Below, one piece after another: positions 26,636 to 35,949 of a stretch of 46,567 nt of DNA. Location: assembly GCA_937896665.1 (NCBI GenBank), contig CALBNS010000122.1, positions 1 to 46,567 of the forward strand, in the 5' to 3' direction. Source of the stretch: an uncultured Clostridia bacterium. Lineage in GTDB: Bacteria; Bacillota; Clostridia; Lachnospirales; Lachnospiraceae. The translations under genes were made by a program, and so were the position numbers. Within the stretch, counting starts at the first letter, position 1. Every line of letters starts with the position of its first letter. The notes under the pieces were generated by a model. The model was given only the letters and a program-made list of their open reading frames with translations. It was not told where the DNA came from and did no database searches.

Positions 26636-27844
26636 ATGCTGATTGTAAAGAAGTTTGGTGGCAGTTCAGTTGCCAACAGAGAGAGAATTTTTAACGTTGC
26701 AAAACGTTGTATCGAAGATTATAAAAAAGGACATAGTGTGGTGGTGGTTCTCTCAGCAATGGGAGATACAACAGATGAACTGCTTGCACTTGCGAGAGAC
26801 ATCAATCCGAATGCACCGAAAAGAGAACTGGATATGTTGTTGACGACGGGGGAACAGGTGTCAGTATCGCTTATGGCTATGGCGATGCAGATGCTTGATA
26901 TACCTGCAGTGTCACTGAATGCATTTCAAATCCAGATGAATTGTACTTCAAATTACGGTAATGCACGTTTTAAACGGATTGATACGGATCGCATCAATCA
27001 TGAATTGGATGCTAGGAAAATTGTCATTGTGACAGGTTTTCAAGGTGTTAATAAGTATGATGATTATGTGACGCTTGGTCGTGGTGGCTCAGACACAACG
27101 GCAGTAGCTCTTGCAGCGGCACTTCAGGCGGATAAGTGTGAAATCTATACAGATGTGAATGGAGTTTATACAGCAGATCCCCGGGTGGTGCCAAATGCAA
27201 AAAAAATCAAGGAAATCACATATGATGAAATGTTGGAGCTGGCGACTTCAGGGGCGAAAGTGCTTCATAGCCGTTCGGTAGAAATGGCAAAGAAATACGG
27301 TGTGCAGTTAGTCGTCCGTTCCAGTCTGAATAAGTCAGAGGGAACAGTCGTCAAGGAGGTAGTAAAGATGGAAAAGATGTTAATTACAGGTGTTGCGGCT
27401 GACAGGAATACGGCTAGGATTTCTGTGATTGGTGTGAAGGACGAGCCAGGTGTGGCATTTAAAATCTTTCATAGACTGGCAAAGCATAATATTAATATAG
27501 ATATTATTTTACAGTCCGTGGGACGTGAGGGAACAAAAGATATTTCATTTACAGTGTCCCAGGATGATCTGAAGGATGCACTTGCTGTATTAGGAGAATA
27601 TCAGGAAGCATTGAACATTCAAGAAATTACCCATAATGCAAATGTTGCAAAGGTTGCAATTGTAGGTGCTGGTATGATGAGTAACCCGGGCGTGGCATCA
27701 AAGATGTTTGAGGCACTGGCAGGTTATGGTGTGAATATCAATATGATTTCTACATCAGAGATTCGTATTACTGTACTGATTGAGGAAAAAGATGTGGATA
27801 AAGCGGTAATGGCGATTCATGAAAAATTTGCATTGGCAGAATAA
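26636..27844 (+). CDS. lysC: Aspartate kinase
   Basis: This 402-residue enzyme phosphorylates aspartate, the entry step to lysine, threonine and methionine. The N-terminal kinase has the KFGGSSVAN signature and TDVNGVYTADPR. Two ACT domains follow (about 265-335 and 345-402), with VGREGTKDISFTV and VGAGMMSNPGVASKMFEAL, the usual feedback sites. GGAGG precedes ATG 26636. The order hom, (broken apgM), lysC forms an amino-acid cluster. An internal in-frame start at codon 245 probably makes a separate beta subunit. Confidence 0.96.
   Translation: MLIVKKFGGSSVANRERIFNVAKRCIEDYKKGHSVVVVLSAMGDTTDELLALARDINPNAPKRELDMLLTTGEQVSVSLMAMAMQMLDIPAVSLNAFQIQMNCTSNYGNARFKRIDTDRINHELDARKIVIVTGFQGVNKYDDYVTLGRGGSDTTAVALAAALQADKCEIYTDVNGVYTADPRVVPNAKKIKEITYDEMLELATSGAKVLHSRSVEMAKKYGVQLVVRSSLNKSEGTVVKEVVKMEKMLITGVAADRNTARISVIGVKDEPGVAFKIFHRLAKHNINIDIILQSVGREGTKDISFTVSQDDLKDALAVLGEYQEALNIQEITHNANVAKVAIVGAGMMSNPGVASKMFEALAGYGVNINMISTSEIRITVLIEEKDVDKAVMAIHEKFALAE
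27353..27370 (+). promoter_or_regulatory. Internal ribosome site and start inside lysC (beta subunit)
   Basis: A perfect AAGGAGG at 27353-27359 stands eight bases before an in-frame ATG (27368, codon 245). Initiation here would give a protein of 158 residues containing just the ACT regulatory domains. This copies the known alpha/beta arrangement of B. subtilis LysC. The site is visible; its use is inferred. Confidence 0.7.
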
Positions 27845-27848
27845 AAAT

Positions 27849-27884
27849 AAGGCTGTATCCTTGACAAAGGGTGCAGCCTTTTTT
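27849..27884 (+). terminator. Terminator of lysC
   Basis: A 12-bp stem (27849-27860 with 27869-27880, two G-U pairs) with a run of six T residues closes the amino-acid cluster. Confidence 0.87.
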
Positions 27885-27890
27885 GCCCGT

Positions 27891-28331
27891 TTATAATTGA
27901 CTTAATACACTGTTATGATAGAGTTTTGAGAAAGTGACATCCTCCCCGAACCATTCAGGTGGAATAAAAGATTTCGCTTCTTCTTCTGTAGAAAATTCCA
28001 CTTCTGCCAGAATTAAAGGAGCAAGATCGTCTTCAAAGACATCCAGTTCTATTGTGTATGTTTCCAATGGAATCATATAGCGTTTCTTTGTAATTAGTCT
28101 TCCGTCAATTTTGGTTTTTAAATGTTCATAAGACTCTCTTGTGAGTGGAAGGTTATATTCTTCACGAACCATCATTCCTCCTGATTTGTAAGTAAGTTCA
28201 TAACGGTCGTTATCGCGTCTTATGCGTACTACAGGCGCAGTAGAGAGATATCCCTGCTCCAGAAGACGGCAAGGATAAGTGCCTAGATTTTTCGGTAAAG
28301 TTTTAATTAAGAATTTGCGTTCAATTTCCAT
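27891..28331 (-). CDS. CYTH domain protein (triphosphate tunnel metalloenzyme)
   Basis: This 146-residue cytoplasmic protein starts with the CYTH hallmark MEIERKFLI (ExExK) and carries RIRRDNDRYELTYK and the alternating charged strands of the tunnel fold. The family cleaves triphosphates such as inorganic tripolyphosphate or thiamine triphosphate; some members are adenylate cyclases. The substrate here is unknown. The start is ATG 28331 after GGAGG, not the in-frame TTG at 28346, which overlaps that site. It is monocistronic and divergent from the DJ-1 gene. Confidence 0.88.
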   Translation of the reverse strand: MEIERKFLIKTLPKNLGTYPCRLLEQGYLSTAPVVRIRRDNDRYELTYKSGGMMVREEYNLPLTRESYEHLKTKIDGRLITKKRYMIPLETYTIELDVFEDDLAPLILAEVEFSTEEEAKSFIPPEWFGEDVTFSKLYHNSVLSQL

Positions 28332-28388
28332 AAATCGTACCTCCAATTGTAATCATAGTAATACAGAATTCCTCAAAAGTAAATGAAT

Positions 28389-28417
28389 TTGCTTTTTTAG
28401 TGTAAATTTGATAAAAT
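28389..28417 (+). promoter_or_regulatory. Promoter of the DJ-1 family gene
   Basis: TTGCTT at 28389-28394, a 17-base spacer and TAAAAT (28412-28417) lie 33 bases before the start codon. Confidence 0.55.
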
Positions 28418-28449
28418 GATATAAAGTCTGTGATTTTAGGAGGAAGGAT

Positions 28450-28998
28450 ATGGAAAGAAAAGTATGTGTATTTCTTGCAGATGGATTTGAAGAGATTGAG
28501 GGACTTACGGTTGTTGATTTGCTTAGAAGAGCCGGAGTTACGGTTACCACTGTATCAATTACAGGACAGCTGATGGTTCATGGAGCACATGGTATTGATG
28601 TACGTGCAGATAAATTATTTGAAGAGATGGATTTTGAAAAACAGGATATGGCAGTACTTCCGGGAGGAATGCCGGGAACAATTCATTTAGGAGAACATGA
28701 TGGATTAAAAACTTTGCTGCAGACGTTCTATAAAGAGAAAAGGATGATAGCGGCAATCTGTGCTGCTCCAAGTGTGATGGGCAAATTGGGATTTTTGCAG
28801 GGGAGAAAAGCAACGTCATATCCGGGCTTTGAGAAAGAACTTCTTGGTGCTGAGGTAGTAGCAGATCCGGTTGTAGTATCTGATTTTGTAATTACGAGCA
28901 GAGGTATGGGCACTGCAATAGATTTCACGCTTGCACTGATTGAGAAATTACTGGATGAAAAAAAGGCAGAAAGCATTAAGAATGCAATAATTTATTAG
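28450..28998 (+). CDS. DJ-1/PfpI family protein
   Basis: This 182-residue cytoplasmic protein has the DJ-1 flavodoxin-like fold. It has FLADGFEEIE with the acidic partner Glu near residue 14, LPGGMPG, and the reactive Cys104 in the nucleophile elbow AAICAAPSV, followed by YPGFE. Members include deglycase-like, chaperone and stress proteins and the ThiJ/YajL group, so the precise activity is open. The next gene starts 20 bases downstream, so the two may be co-transcribed. Confidence 0.9.
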   Translation: MERKVCVFLADGFEEIEGLTVVDLLRRAGVTVTTVSITGQLMVHGAHGIDVRADKLFEEMDFEKQDMAVLPGGMPGTIHLGEHDGLKTLLQTFYKEKRMIAAICAAPSVMGKLGFLQGRKATSYPGFEKELLGAEVVADPVVVSDFVITSRGMGTAIDFTLALIEKLLDEKKAESIKNAIIY

Positions 28999-29018
28999 TG
29001 CAATTAATGGGAGGATGT

Positions 29019-29696
29019 ATGAAATTAAAAAGAATAATAACGCTTGTTGTGATTGCAGCAGCAGCTGTAATTGGAATTTTATGTCTGGGTCTCAGGAATG
29101 ATTTTGATGCACAAGGGTATGTGCAGGCGATTTTGGATCAGACTTTTAAAGGTGAGACGGAGAAACTTGCAGACATGGTAGCTGGTGTGTCGGAAGAAGC
29201 ACTTTATCAGCAATATGAAGAGGGAGTAAATTCTTTCGTAGAAAATAATCTATTGAATAATGTAGAGGCAGATGAAGAAGTGAAACAGAAATTTGTGGAA
29301 CTTTGGAAAGATGTCTTTAAAAGTTTTAAATATGAAGTGAAACAGGCTGAAAAGATTAGCAATGAGCAATATGAAGTTGACGTTGAGCTAGAACCGACAG
29401 ATATTTTTCTTCAGTTTGTTGCGTCTGTGGAGATAGAACAGCAGAATTTAAATACCAAAGTAGAAAAAGGAGAATATTCTGGTACAAAAGAAGAAATTGA
29501 GAGTCAGATGCAGAAGGAAGTCTTAGAAAGCCGTTATAATTCTTTGAAGACGGCATATGAAAATCCGCAGTACAGTGAAAAAACCGTGGTTCAGTTCCGT
29601 GTGACGAGCGATGAAAAACATGTATTTTCGATTGAAGAAGAGGAAATCACCACTTTGCTTACGAAATTACTGCGATTAGATGAAATTCAAGACTAG
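29019..29696 (+). CDS. Exported or membrane-anchored protein of unknown function
   Basis: This protein of about 225 residues starts with a basic tail and one hydrophobic helix (KRIITLVVIAAAAVIGILCLGL), then a helical, Glu/Lys-rich extracytoplasmic domain with Gln-rich stretches. There is no convincing lipobox. No domain is recognised with certainty; similar exported proteins (DUF5105-like in Lachnospiraceae) are suspected only. ATG 29019 with GGGAGG is preferred over the in-frame GTG at 28998 and the ATG at 29007. It follows the DJ-1 gene. Confidence 0.7.
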   Translation: MKLKRIITLVVIAAAAVIGILCLGLRNDFDAQGYVQAILDQTFKGETEKLADMVAGVSEEALYQQYEEGVNSFVENNLLNNVEADEEVKQKFVELWKDVFKSFKYEVKQAEKISNEQYEVDVELEPTDIFLQFVASVEIEQQNLNTKVEKGEYSGTKEEIESQMQKEVLESRYNSLKTAYENPQYSEKTVVQFRVTSDEKHVFSIEEEEITTLLTKLLRLDEIQD

Positions 29697-29713
29697 ATAT
29701 TTAGCAAAACATA

Positions 29714-29722
29714 TGATATAAT
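29714..29722 (+). promoter_or_regulatory. Extended -10 promoter upstream of tig
   Basis: TG-A-TATAAT at 29714-29722 is a perfect extended -10. The -35 region is weak. It lies 65 bases before tig and probably drives the tig-clpP-clpX block. Confidence 0.55.
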
Positions 29723-29787
29723 ATCGAAATGGTTATTGGTGTAGATGAGTCTGAGGACTTTTCGCATATATAAGGAGGAAATGATAA

Positions 29788-31074
29788 ATGAGTTTACAAG
29801 TTGAAAAATTAGAAAAAAATATGGCAAAACTTACAATCGAAGTTTCAGCAGAAGAATTAGAAAAAGCACTTCAAACTGCATACATGAAACAAAGAGGTAA
29901 AATTAGTGTCCCAGGTTTCCGCAAAGGTAAAGTGCCACGTGCAATGATTGAAAAAATGTACGGTGTTGAAATTTTTTATGAAGATGCAGCAAATGAATTG
30001 ATTCCGGGAGCATATGCAAAGGCATATGATGAAAGCCAATTAGAGATTGTATCTCAGCCAAGTATTAACGTAGTACAATTAGAAAAAGGCAAAGCATTTA
30101 TCTTTACAGCGGAAGTAGCAGTAAAACCAGAAGTAACTCTTGGAGAATACAAAGGTCTTACAGTAGATAAGGTTTCCAACAGAGTAACTGCAAAAGAAGT
30201 TGATGAAAAATTAGCAGAAGAACAAAAGAAAAATGCAAGAACAGTGACAGTGGAAGATCGTGCTGTACAGGACGGAGATGAGATTGTATTAGATTTCGAG
30301 GGATTTATCGATGGTGTTGCATTCGAAGGTGGAAAGGGAGAAAACTATCCATTAGTAATTGGTTCAGGTTCATTTATTCCAGGATTTGAGGAACAATTAA
30401 TCGGTGTAGAGGCAGAAAAAGAAGTGGAAGTTAATGTAACATTCCCAGAAGAATATCATGCAGAAAACCTTGCAGGACAACCAGCAGTATTCAAATGTAC
30501 TGTACATGAAATCAAAGTAAAAGAACTTCCAGAATTAGATGATGAATTTGCATCAGAAGTATCTGAGTTTGATACATTGGAAGCATACAAAGCAGATATC
30601 AAAGCAAAATTAAAAGAACAAAAGACAGCAGAAGGTCTTAGAAAGAAAGAAGACCAGGCTGTAGAAAAAGCAGTTGCTAACGCATCAATGGAGATTCCAG
30701 AGGCAATGATTGATGCACAGGTTAATCAGATGGCACAGGATTTGGCACAAAGAATGCAGCAACAGGGACTTACAATGGAACAATATTTCCAATTTACAGG
30801 ACTTACAGCAGAAAAGATGTTTGAAGAATTAAAAACACAGGCTGTAAAACGTATTGAGACAAGATTAGTTCTTGAAGCAATCGCAAAAGCTGAAAATATT
30901 GAAATTACAGAAGAAAAATTAGATGAAGAAATCAATAAGATGGCAGAAGCTTACCAGATGGAAGCTGATAAACTGAAAGAATTCATGGGAGAAAACGAAA
31001 AAGCTCAGATGAAGATGGACTTAGCAGTTCAGGAAGCAGTAACATTATTGGTTGACAATGCTGTAGAAGAATAA
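29788..31074 (+). CDS. tig: Trigger factor
   Basis: This 428-residue ribosome-bound chaperone and prolyl isomerase meets nascent chains at the exit tunnel. The ribosome-binding signature is FRKGKVPR (residues 44-51). The FKBP-type PPIase domain spans about 150-235 (DGDEIVLDFEGFIDGVAFEGGKGENYPLVIGSGSFIPGFEEQLIG region). The helical C-terminal arms follow. AAGGAGG precedes the start. The codon choice is biased like that of highly expressed genes. It heads the conserved tig-clpP-clpX-lon-engB block. Confidence 0.97.
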   Translation: MSLQVEKLEKNMAKLTIEVSAEELEKALQTAYMKQRGKISVPGFRKGKVPRAMIEKMYGVEIFYEDAANELIPGAYAKAYDESQLEIVSQPSINVVQLEKGKAFIFTAEVAVKPEVTLGEYKGLTVDKVSNRVTAKEVDEKLAEEQKKNARTVTVEDRAVQDGDEIVLDFEGFIDGVAFEGGKGENYPLVIGSGSFIPGFEEQLIGVEAEKEVEVNVTFPEEYHAENLAGQPAVFKCTVHEIKVKELPELDDEFASEVSEFDTLEAYKADIKAKLKEQKTAEGLRKKEDQAVEKAVANASMEIPEAMIDAQVNQMAQDLAQRMQQQGLTMEQYFQFTGLTAEKMFEELKTQAVKRIETRLVLEAIAKAENIEITEEKLDEEINKMAEAYQMEADKLKEFMGENEKAQMKMDLAVQEAVTLLVDNAVEE

Positions 31075-31104
31075 GATTTGACAAGATAGCAAGGAGGCAA
31101 ATAC

Positions 31105-31686
31105 ATGAGCGTAATACCTTATGTCATTGAACAGACTAGTCGTGGAGAACGTTCTTACGATATTTATTCGAGGTTATTAAAAGAAAGAATAATCTTTTTA
31201 GGTGAAGAAGTAACAGATGCATCAGCAAGTGTTATTATAGCACAGTTGTTATTTTTAGAAGGCGAAGATCCTGAAAAAGATATTCATTTGTATATTAACA
31301 GTCCAGGTGGTTCTGTTACAGCAGGTATGGCTATTTATGATACGATGCAGTATATCAAGTGTGATGTATCTACAATCTGTGTGGGCATGGCTGCAAGCAT
31401 GGGATCGTTCTTGCTGGCAGGAGGGAAGAAAGGCAAACGTTATGCACTTCCAAATTCAGAAATTATGATTCACCAGCCTTCAGGCGGCGCTCGTGGACAG
31501 GCAACAGAGATTAAAATTGTTGCGGAACATATTTTAAAAACAAGACATAAATTGAATACAATTCTGGCAGAGAATACAGGACAGAGTTTAGAGAGAATTG
31601 AAATCGACACAGAGCGTGATAATTTTATGTCTGCACAAGAAGCAAAAGAATATGGATTAGTAGATGCAGTAATTACTAGTCATTAA
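31105..31686 (+). CDS. clpP: ATP-dependent Clp protease proteolytic subunit
   Basis: This 193-residue serine protease forms the double heptamer that degrades substrates fed by ClpX. The catalytic triad is Ser98 (GMAASMGSF), His123 (MIHQPSGG) and Asp172 (DTERDNF). It sits 30 bases after tig and 65 before clpX, with AAGGAGG before its ATG. No CtsR-type operator is seen near it, so heat control by CtsR is not supported here. Confidence 0.98.
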   Translation: MSVIPYVIEQTSRGERSYDIYSRLLKERIIFLGEEVTDASASVIIAQLLFLEGEDPEKDIHLYINSPGGSVTAGMAIYDTMQYIKCDVSTICVGMAASMGSFLLAGGKKGKRYALPNSEIMIHQPSGGARGQATEIKIVAEHILKTRHKLNTILAENTGQSLERIEIDTERDNFMSAQEAKEYGLVDAVITSH

Positions 31687-31697
31687 TGAAATAATAG

Positions 31698-31728
31698 AGG
31701 GGATGTCCTGATATAGGGCACCCCCTTT
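31698..31728 (+). terminator. Imperfect hairpin between clpP and clpX
   Basis: A GC-rich stem (31699-31708 with 31716-31725, one mismatch) with a 7-base loop is followed by only TTTA. It is better read as a partial terminator or processing hairpin that sets clpX below clpP. Confidence 0.5.
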
Positions 31729-31751
31729 ACGTGTGAATATGAGGTGAGAGT

Positions 31752-32987
31752 ATGGCAGGAAAAAAAAGTGATGATATCGTAAGATGTTCATTTTGTAATA
31801 AGACACAGGCGCAGGTACGCAAGCTTCTTGCAGGACCGAACGGAGTGTATATTTGTGATGAATGTATTGATGTGTGCGCTGAAATTATAGATGAAGAGTT
31901 TGAGTATGATATTCCAACAGAATGCGAGCAAATTAATCTTTTGAAACCAGAAGAAATCAAAGCTTTCTTAGATGAATATGTAATTGGGCAGGAGGAAGCG
32001 AAAAAGACACTGGCTGTAGCCGTGTACAACCATTATAAACGTGTAATGGCAGGAAAAGATCTGGGTGTTGAATTACAAAAGAGTAATATTCTGATGCTTG
32101 GACCTACCGGATGTGGGAAAACATTGCTAGCCCAGACACTTGCAAAGATTCTGAATGTTCCATTTGCAATTGCAGATGCCACAGCACTCACAGAGGCTGG
32201 ATATGTGGGTGAAGATGTGGAGAACATTCTCTTGAAAATTATTCAGGCAGCAGATGGCGATGTGGAAAGAGCAGAGCATGGAATTATCTATATTGATGAG
32301 ATTGACAAGATCACAAGAAAATCAGAAAATCCATCCATTACAAGAGATGTTTCGGGCGAGGGTGTTCAGCAGGCACTTTTGAAAATAATTGAGGGAACTG
32401 TTGCATCAGTGCCTCCGCAAGGGGGAAGAAAGCATCCACATCAGGAATTGATTCAAATAGATACAACAAATATTTTATTTATCTGTGGCGGAGCATTTGA
32501 AGGAATTGAAAAGATTATTGAAACACGTATTGATCGAAAGTCAATTGGTTTCAATGCACAGATTGCAGATAAGCATGAGGATAATATAGACAGACTATTA
32601 AGACAGATATTACCACACGATTTGGTGAAATTTGGTCTGATTCCGGAATTGGTGGGACGTGTGCCGGTCAACGTAACACTGGAGAGTTTAGACAAGCAGG
32701 CATTAATCCGTATTTTGACTGAGCCGAAGAGTGCAATTGTAAAGCAATATCAGAAATTATTGGAACTGGATGGTGTTGATTTACAATTTGACAAGGAAGC
32801 TCTAGAGGCAATCGCAGATACTGCGATTGCAAGAAAGACAGGAGCCAGAGGTCTGCGTGCAATTATGGAAAATGTAATGATGGATACAATGTACCATGTG
32901 CCTTCTGATGACAGCATAAAGGTATGCCGTATTACAAAAGAAGCTGTAAAAGGTACCGGACAACCGATTTATAATCCGGAAGTTTAG
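31752..32987 (+). CDS. clpX: ATP-dependent Clp protease ATP-binding subunit ClpX
   Basis: This 411-residue AAA+ unfoldase feeds ClpP. The N-terminal zinc-binding domain uses Cys12, Cys15, Cys35 and Cys38. Walker A GPTGCGKT is at 117-124 and Walker B GIIYIDEIDK follows. The ClpP-docking IGF-type loop reads SIGFNAQI here, and arginine and sensor regions are present. The gene is 27 bases upstream of lon, forming the protease block of the region. Confidence 0.98.
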   Translation: MAGKKSDDIVRCSFCNKTQAQVRKLLAGPNGVYICDECIDVCAEIIDEEFEYDIPTECEQINLLKPEEIKAFLDEYVIGQEEAKKTLAVAVYNHYKRVMAGKDLGVELQKSNILMLGPTGCGKTLLAQTLAKILNVPFAIADATALTEAGYVGEDVENILLKIIQAADGDVERAEHGIIYIDEIDKITRKSENPSITRDVSGEGVQQALLKIIEGTVASVPPQGGRKHPHQELIQIDTTNILFICGGAFEGIEKIIETRIDRKSIGFNAQIADKHEDNIDRLLRQILPHDLVKFGLIPELVGRVPVNVTLESLDKQALIRILTEPKSAIVKQYQKLLELDGVDLQFDKEALEAIADTAIARKTGARGLRAIMENVMMDTMYHVPSDDSIKVCRITKEAVKGTGQPIYNPEV

Positions 32988-33014
32988 AAATTTTTCCTCT
33001 AAGGGAGAAAAAGC

Positions 33015-35357
33015 ATGGAAAACAAAATATTAAATATACCAACAGTTGCTTTGCGTGGAATGACGATTCTTCCAGAAATGATAGTGCATTTTGATGTCAG
33101 CCGGACGCGATCAATGAAAGCAGTACAGCAGTCTATGCAAAGTGACTTGCAAAAAATATTTTTAGTTGCACAGAAAGAGGTCGGAACAGATGAACCCGGC
33201 CAGGAAGATGTTTTTGAAATCGGGACAGTTGCTGTGGTAAAGCAAGTAATCAAGATGTCAAAGAATGTTGTTCGTGTGCTCGTTGTTGGGGAAAGCAGGG
33301 CAAAGCTGCTTAAGATTACTGAAATGGATCCGGCAATACGTGCAGATATCGAAATTATTGAAGAAAACGAAGAAGACTTTGATGAGAAATTGCATGAGAA
33401 TCCGAAAGCAAAGAATCTTCATGGATTGTTCTTAGAGTATGCAATGAAATATGGAAAGATTCCCAAGGACGTTATTACACAGATTGCAGATGTGAAGAGT
33501 TTTAGAAGCCTGATTAATCAGATTGCGTCGAACATACCGTTAGATTATCTGAATCTTCAGGAAATCCTGAATGAGGATGATCTGGATAAAAGATATGAGA
33601 TTCTGGCATATATGATTGCAAATGAGATAGAGGTGCTAAGTCTAAAGGAAAAGATTCAGGGAAAAGTTAAAGAACATATGGATCAGCATCAGAAGGAGTT
33701 TATCTTAAGAGAACAGATGAAGGTGATTCGTGAAGAACTTGGAGAAGATAATGTCAGTCTGGATGCAGAGGAATTTGAAGCGGCTACAAAGAAACTTAAG
33801 GCTTCTAAGGAAGTAAAAGAGAAACTTATGAAAGAAATCAGCCGGTTTAAAAATATTATGAATCATTCGGCAGAAAATGGTGTCGTACGCACCTATATTG
33901 AGACTATGCTGGAGATGCCATGGGACAATGCAGTAAAAGACCACACAGACTTAGTATATGCGAAAGAGATTCTCGAAGCAGAGCATTATGGGTTAGAGCA
34001 GGTAAAAGAGAGAATTCTGGAATTTCTGGCAGTTCGTGCACTTACAAGTAAAGGAGAAAGTCCAATTCTTTGCCTTGTAGGCCCACCGGGAACAGGAAAG
34101 ACCTCCATAGCCCGTTCCCTGGCAAAAGCTTTGAAGAAACCATACACAAGAATCTCACTTGGCGGAGTGCGTGATGAGGCAGAAATCCGAGGACATAGAA
34201 AAACATATGTAGGAGCCATGCCGGGACGCATTGCAAATGCTTTGAAATCTACCGGTGTGAAGAATCCTTTGATTTTGCTGGATGAGATTGATAAGGTAAG
34301 CAACGATTACAAAGGGGACACATTTTCAGCTCTGTTAGAAGTGCTGGACAGTGAACAAAATGTAAAATTCAGAGATCACTATCTTGAAGTACCAATTGAT
34401 TTGTCAGAGGTTTTATTTGTGACCACTGCAAACTCATTGCAGACCATTCCAAGACCACTTTTAGATCGTATGGAAGTGATTGAGGTGACTAGTTATACAG
34501 AAAACGAAAAGCTGCATATTGCGATGAAGCATTTATTGCCTAAACAGTTAAAAAAGCACGGATTAACAGAAGTACAAGTCAAAATCAGCAAAGGTGCAAT
34601 TTGGAATACCATCCGGTATTATACAAAGGAAGCTGGTGTCAGACAACTGGAACGTAAGATTGGAAGTATTTGTAGAAAAGCAGCCCGTGAAATTCTGGAA
34701 ACAAAAAAAACATGTATCAGGGTAACAGAGTCTAATCTGGAAAAATATCTTGGACAAAGAAAATACTCCTATCAGATGATTAATGAGAATGATGAGGTAG
34801 GAATTGTGCGTGGATTGGCATGGACAAGTGTGGGTGGCGACACTCTTCAGATCGAAGTGAATATTATGCCTGGAAAAGGTGAAATACTATTGACAGGTCA
34901 GCTTGGAGATGTTATGAAAGAATCAGCACGAACCGGTATCAGCTACATTCGCTCCATAGGAGACGATTATGAGATTCCGGCTGATTTCTTTGAAAAACGG
35001 GATATTCATATTCATATTCCGGAAGGTGCAGTACCAAAGGACGGGCCGTCAGCAGGAATTACAATGGCAACTGCCATGATATCGGCAATAACGAATAGAA
35101 AAGTTAGAGCGGACGTTGCAATGACTGGTGAGATTACGTTGAGAGGACGTGTGCTGCCAATTGGAGGTCTGAAAGAAAAGCTGCTTGCTGCGAAGAGTGC
35201 CGGAATAAAGACTGTGATCATACCGGAAAAGAATATGCGTGATGTGGAAGAAATTGCAGTTGAAATTACCAAAGGGCTTAAAATTGTTCCTGTATGTAAT
35301 ATGGCAGAAGTGCTAGAAACGGCACTGGTACACGAAAGGGAAAAAGATGAAGATTAA
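33015..35357 (+). CDS. lon: ATP-dependent protease Lon (LonA)
   Basis: This 780-residue homo-oligomeric cytoplasmic protease degrades damaged and regulatory proteins. The N-terminal substrate domain is followed by a coiled-coil region (about 210-300), then the AAA domain with Walker A GPPGTGKT (356-363) and Walker B LILLDEIDK. The protease domain holds the Ser679/Lys722 dyad (KDGPSAG; GGLKEKLLAA), the same numbers as E. coli Lon. Its 3' end overlaps engB by eleven bases. Confidence 0.98.
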   Translation: MENKILNIPTVALRGMTILPEMIVHFDVSRTRSMKAVQQSMQSDLQKIFLVAQKEVGTDEPGQEDVFEIGTVAVVKQVIKMSKNVVRVLVVGESRAKLLKITEMDPAIRADIEIIEENEEDFDEKLHENPKAKNLHGLFLEYAMKYGKIPKDVITQIADVKSFRSLINQIASNIPLDYLNLQEILNEDDLDKRYEILAYMIANEIEVLSLKEKIQGKVKEHMDQHQKEFILREQMKVIREELGEDNVSLDAEEFEAATKKLKASKEVKEKLMKEISRFKNIMNHSAENGVVRTYIETMLEMPWDNAVKDHTDLVYAKEILEAEHYGLEQVKERILEFLAVRALTSKGESPILCLVGPPGTGKTSIARSLAKALKKPYTRISLGGVRDEAEIRGHRKTYVGAMPGRIANALKSTGVKNPLILLDEIDKVSNDYKGDTFSALLEVLDSEQNVKFRDHYLEVPIDLSEVLFVTTANSLQTIPRPLLDRMEVIEVTSYTENEKLHIAMKHLLPKQLKKHGLTEVQVKISKGAIWNTIRYYTKEAGVRQLERKIGSICRKAAREILETKKTCIRVTESNLEKYLGQRKYSYQMINENDEVGIVRGLAWTSVGGDTLQIEVNIMPGKGEILLTGQLGDVMKESARTGISYIRSIGDDYEIPADFFEKRDIHIHIPEGAVPKDGPSAGITMATAMISAITNRKVRADVAMTGEITLRGRVLPIGGLKEKLLAAKSAGIKTVIIPEKNMRDVEEIAVEITKGLKIVPVCNMAEVLETALVHEREKDED

Positions 35358-35949
35358 GAAGATAGATTTAGAGATAGTATGCGGAATTACGAGCAAACTG
35401 CCTGAGACAGACAAAGTTGAGATTGCGTTTGCTGGAAAATCCAATGTAGGTAAGTCCTCGCTTATTAATGCTTTGATGAATCGTAAATCATATGCGAGAA
35501 CATCAGCCACACCTGGTAAAACGCAGACGATTAATTTTTATAATATTAACGATGAAATGTATCTGGTAGATTTGCCGGGATATGGCTATGCAAAAGTTTC
35601 TGAAAAAGAAAAAGCGCAGTGGGGAAAATTGATTGAACGTTATCTGAATACTTCAAAACAGTTAAAGGCCGTATTTCTTTTGATTGATATCCGTCATGAG
35701 CCATCAGCAAATGATAAGATGATGTATCAGTGGGTTGTGGCTCAAGGGTATAACCCAATTATTATTGCTACAAAACTTGATAAATTAAAGAGAAGTCAGG
35801 TGGCAAAGCATGTTAAAATGATTAAAGAAGGCTTGGAGTTGATTCCTGGAACAAAGATTATCCCATTCTCATCTGAGACAAAGCAAGGAAGAGAAGAAAT
35901 ATGGGAAATGATTGAACGGGATTTTTTAAATACATCAGAGGTGGAGTAA
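35347..35949 (+). CDS. engB: Ribosome-biogenesis GTPase EngB/YsxC
   Basis: This 200-residue essential GTPase aids 50S subunit assembly. G1 is GKSNVGKSSLINAL, the G2 area is RTSATPGKTQTINF, G3 is DLPGYGYAKVS and G4 is TKLDKL. The start ATG 35347 lies inside the end of lon, which is the usual lon-engB coupling in Bacillota. Length and motifs are complete. Confidence 0.97.
   Translation: MKIKKIDLEIVCGITSKLPETDKVEIAFAGKSNVGKSSLINALMNRKSYARTSATPGKTQTINFYNINDEMYLVDLPGYGYAKVSEKEKAQWGKLIERYLNTSKQLKAVFLLIDIRHEPSANDKMMYQWVVAQGYNPIIIATKLDKLKRSQVAKHVKMIKEGLELIPGTKIIPFSSETKQGREEIWEMIERDFLNTSEVE

Noticed and set aside
31075..31104. CtsR or CIRCE heat-shock operator before clpP
   Set aside because: No GGTCAAA-type direct repeats or CIRCE inverted repeat are present.
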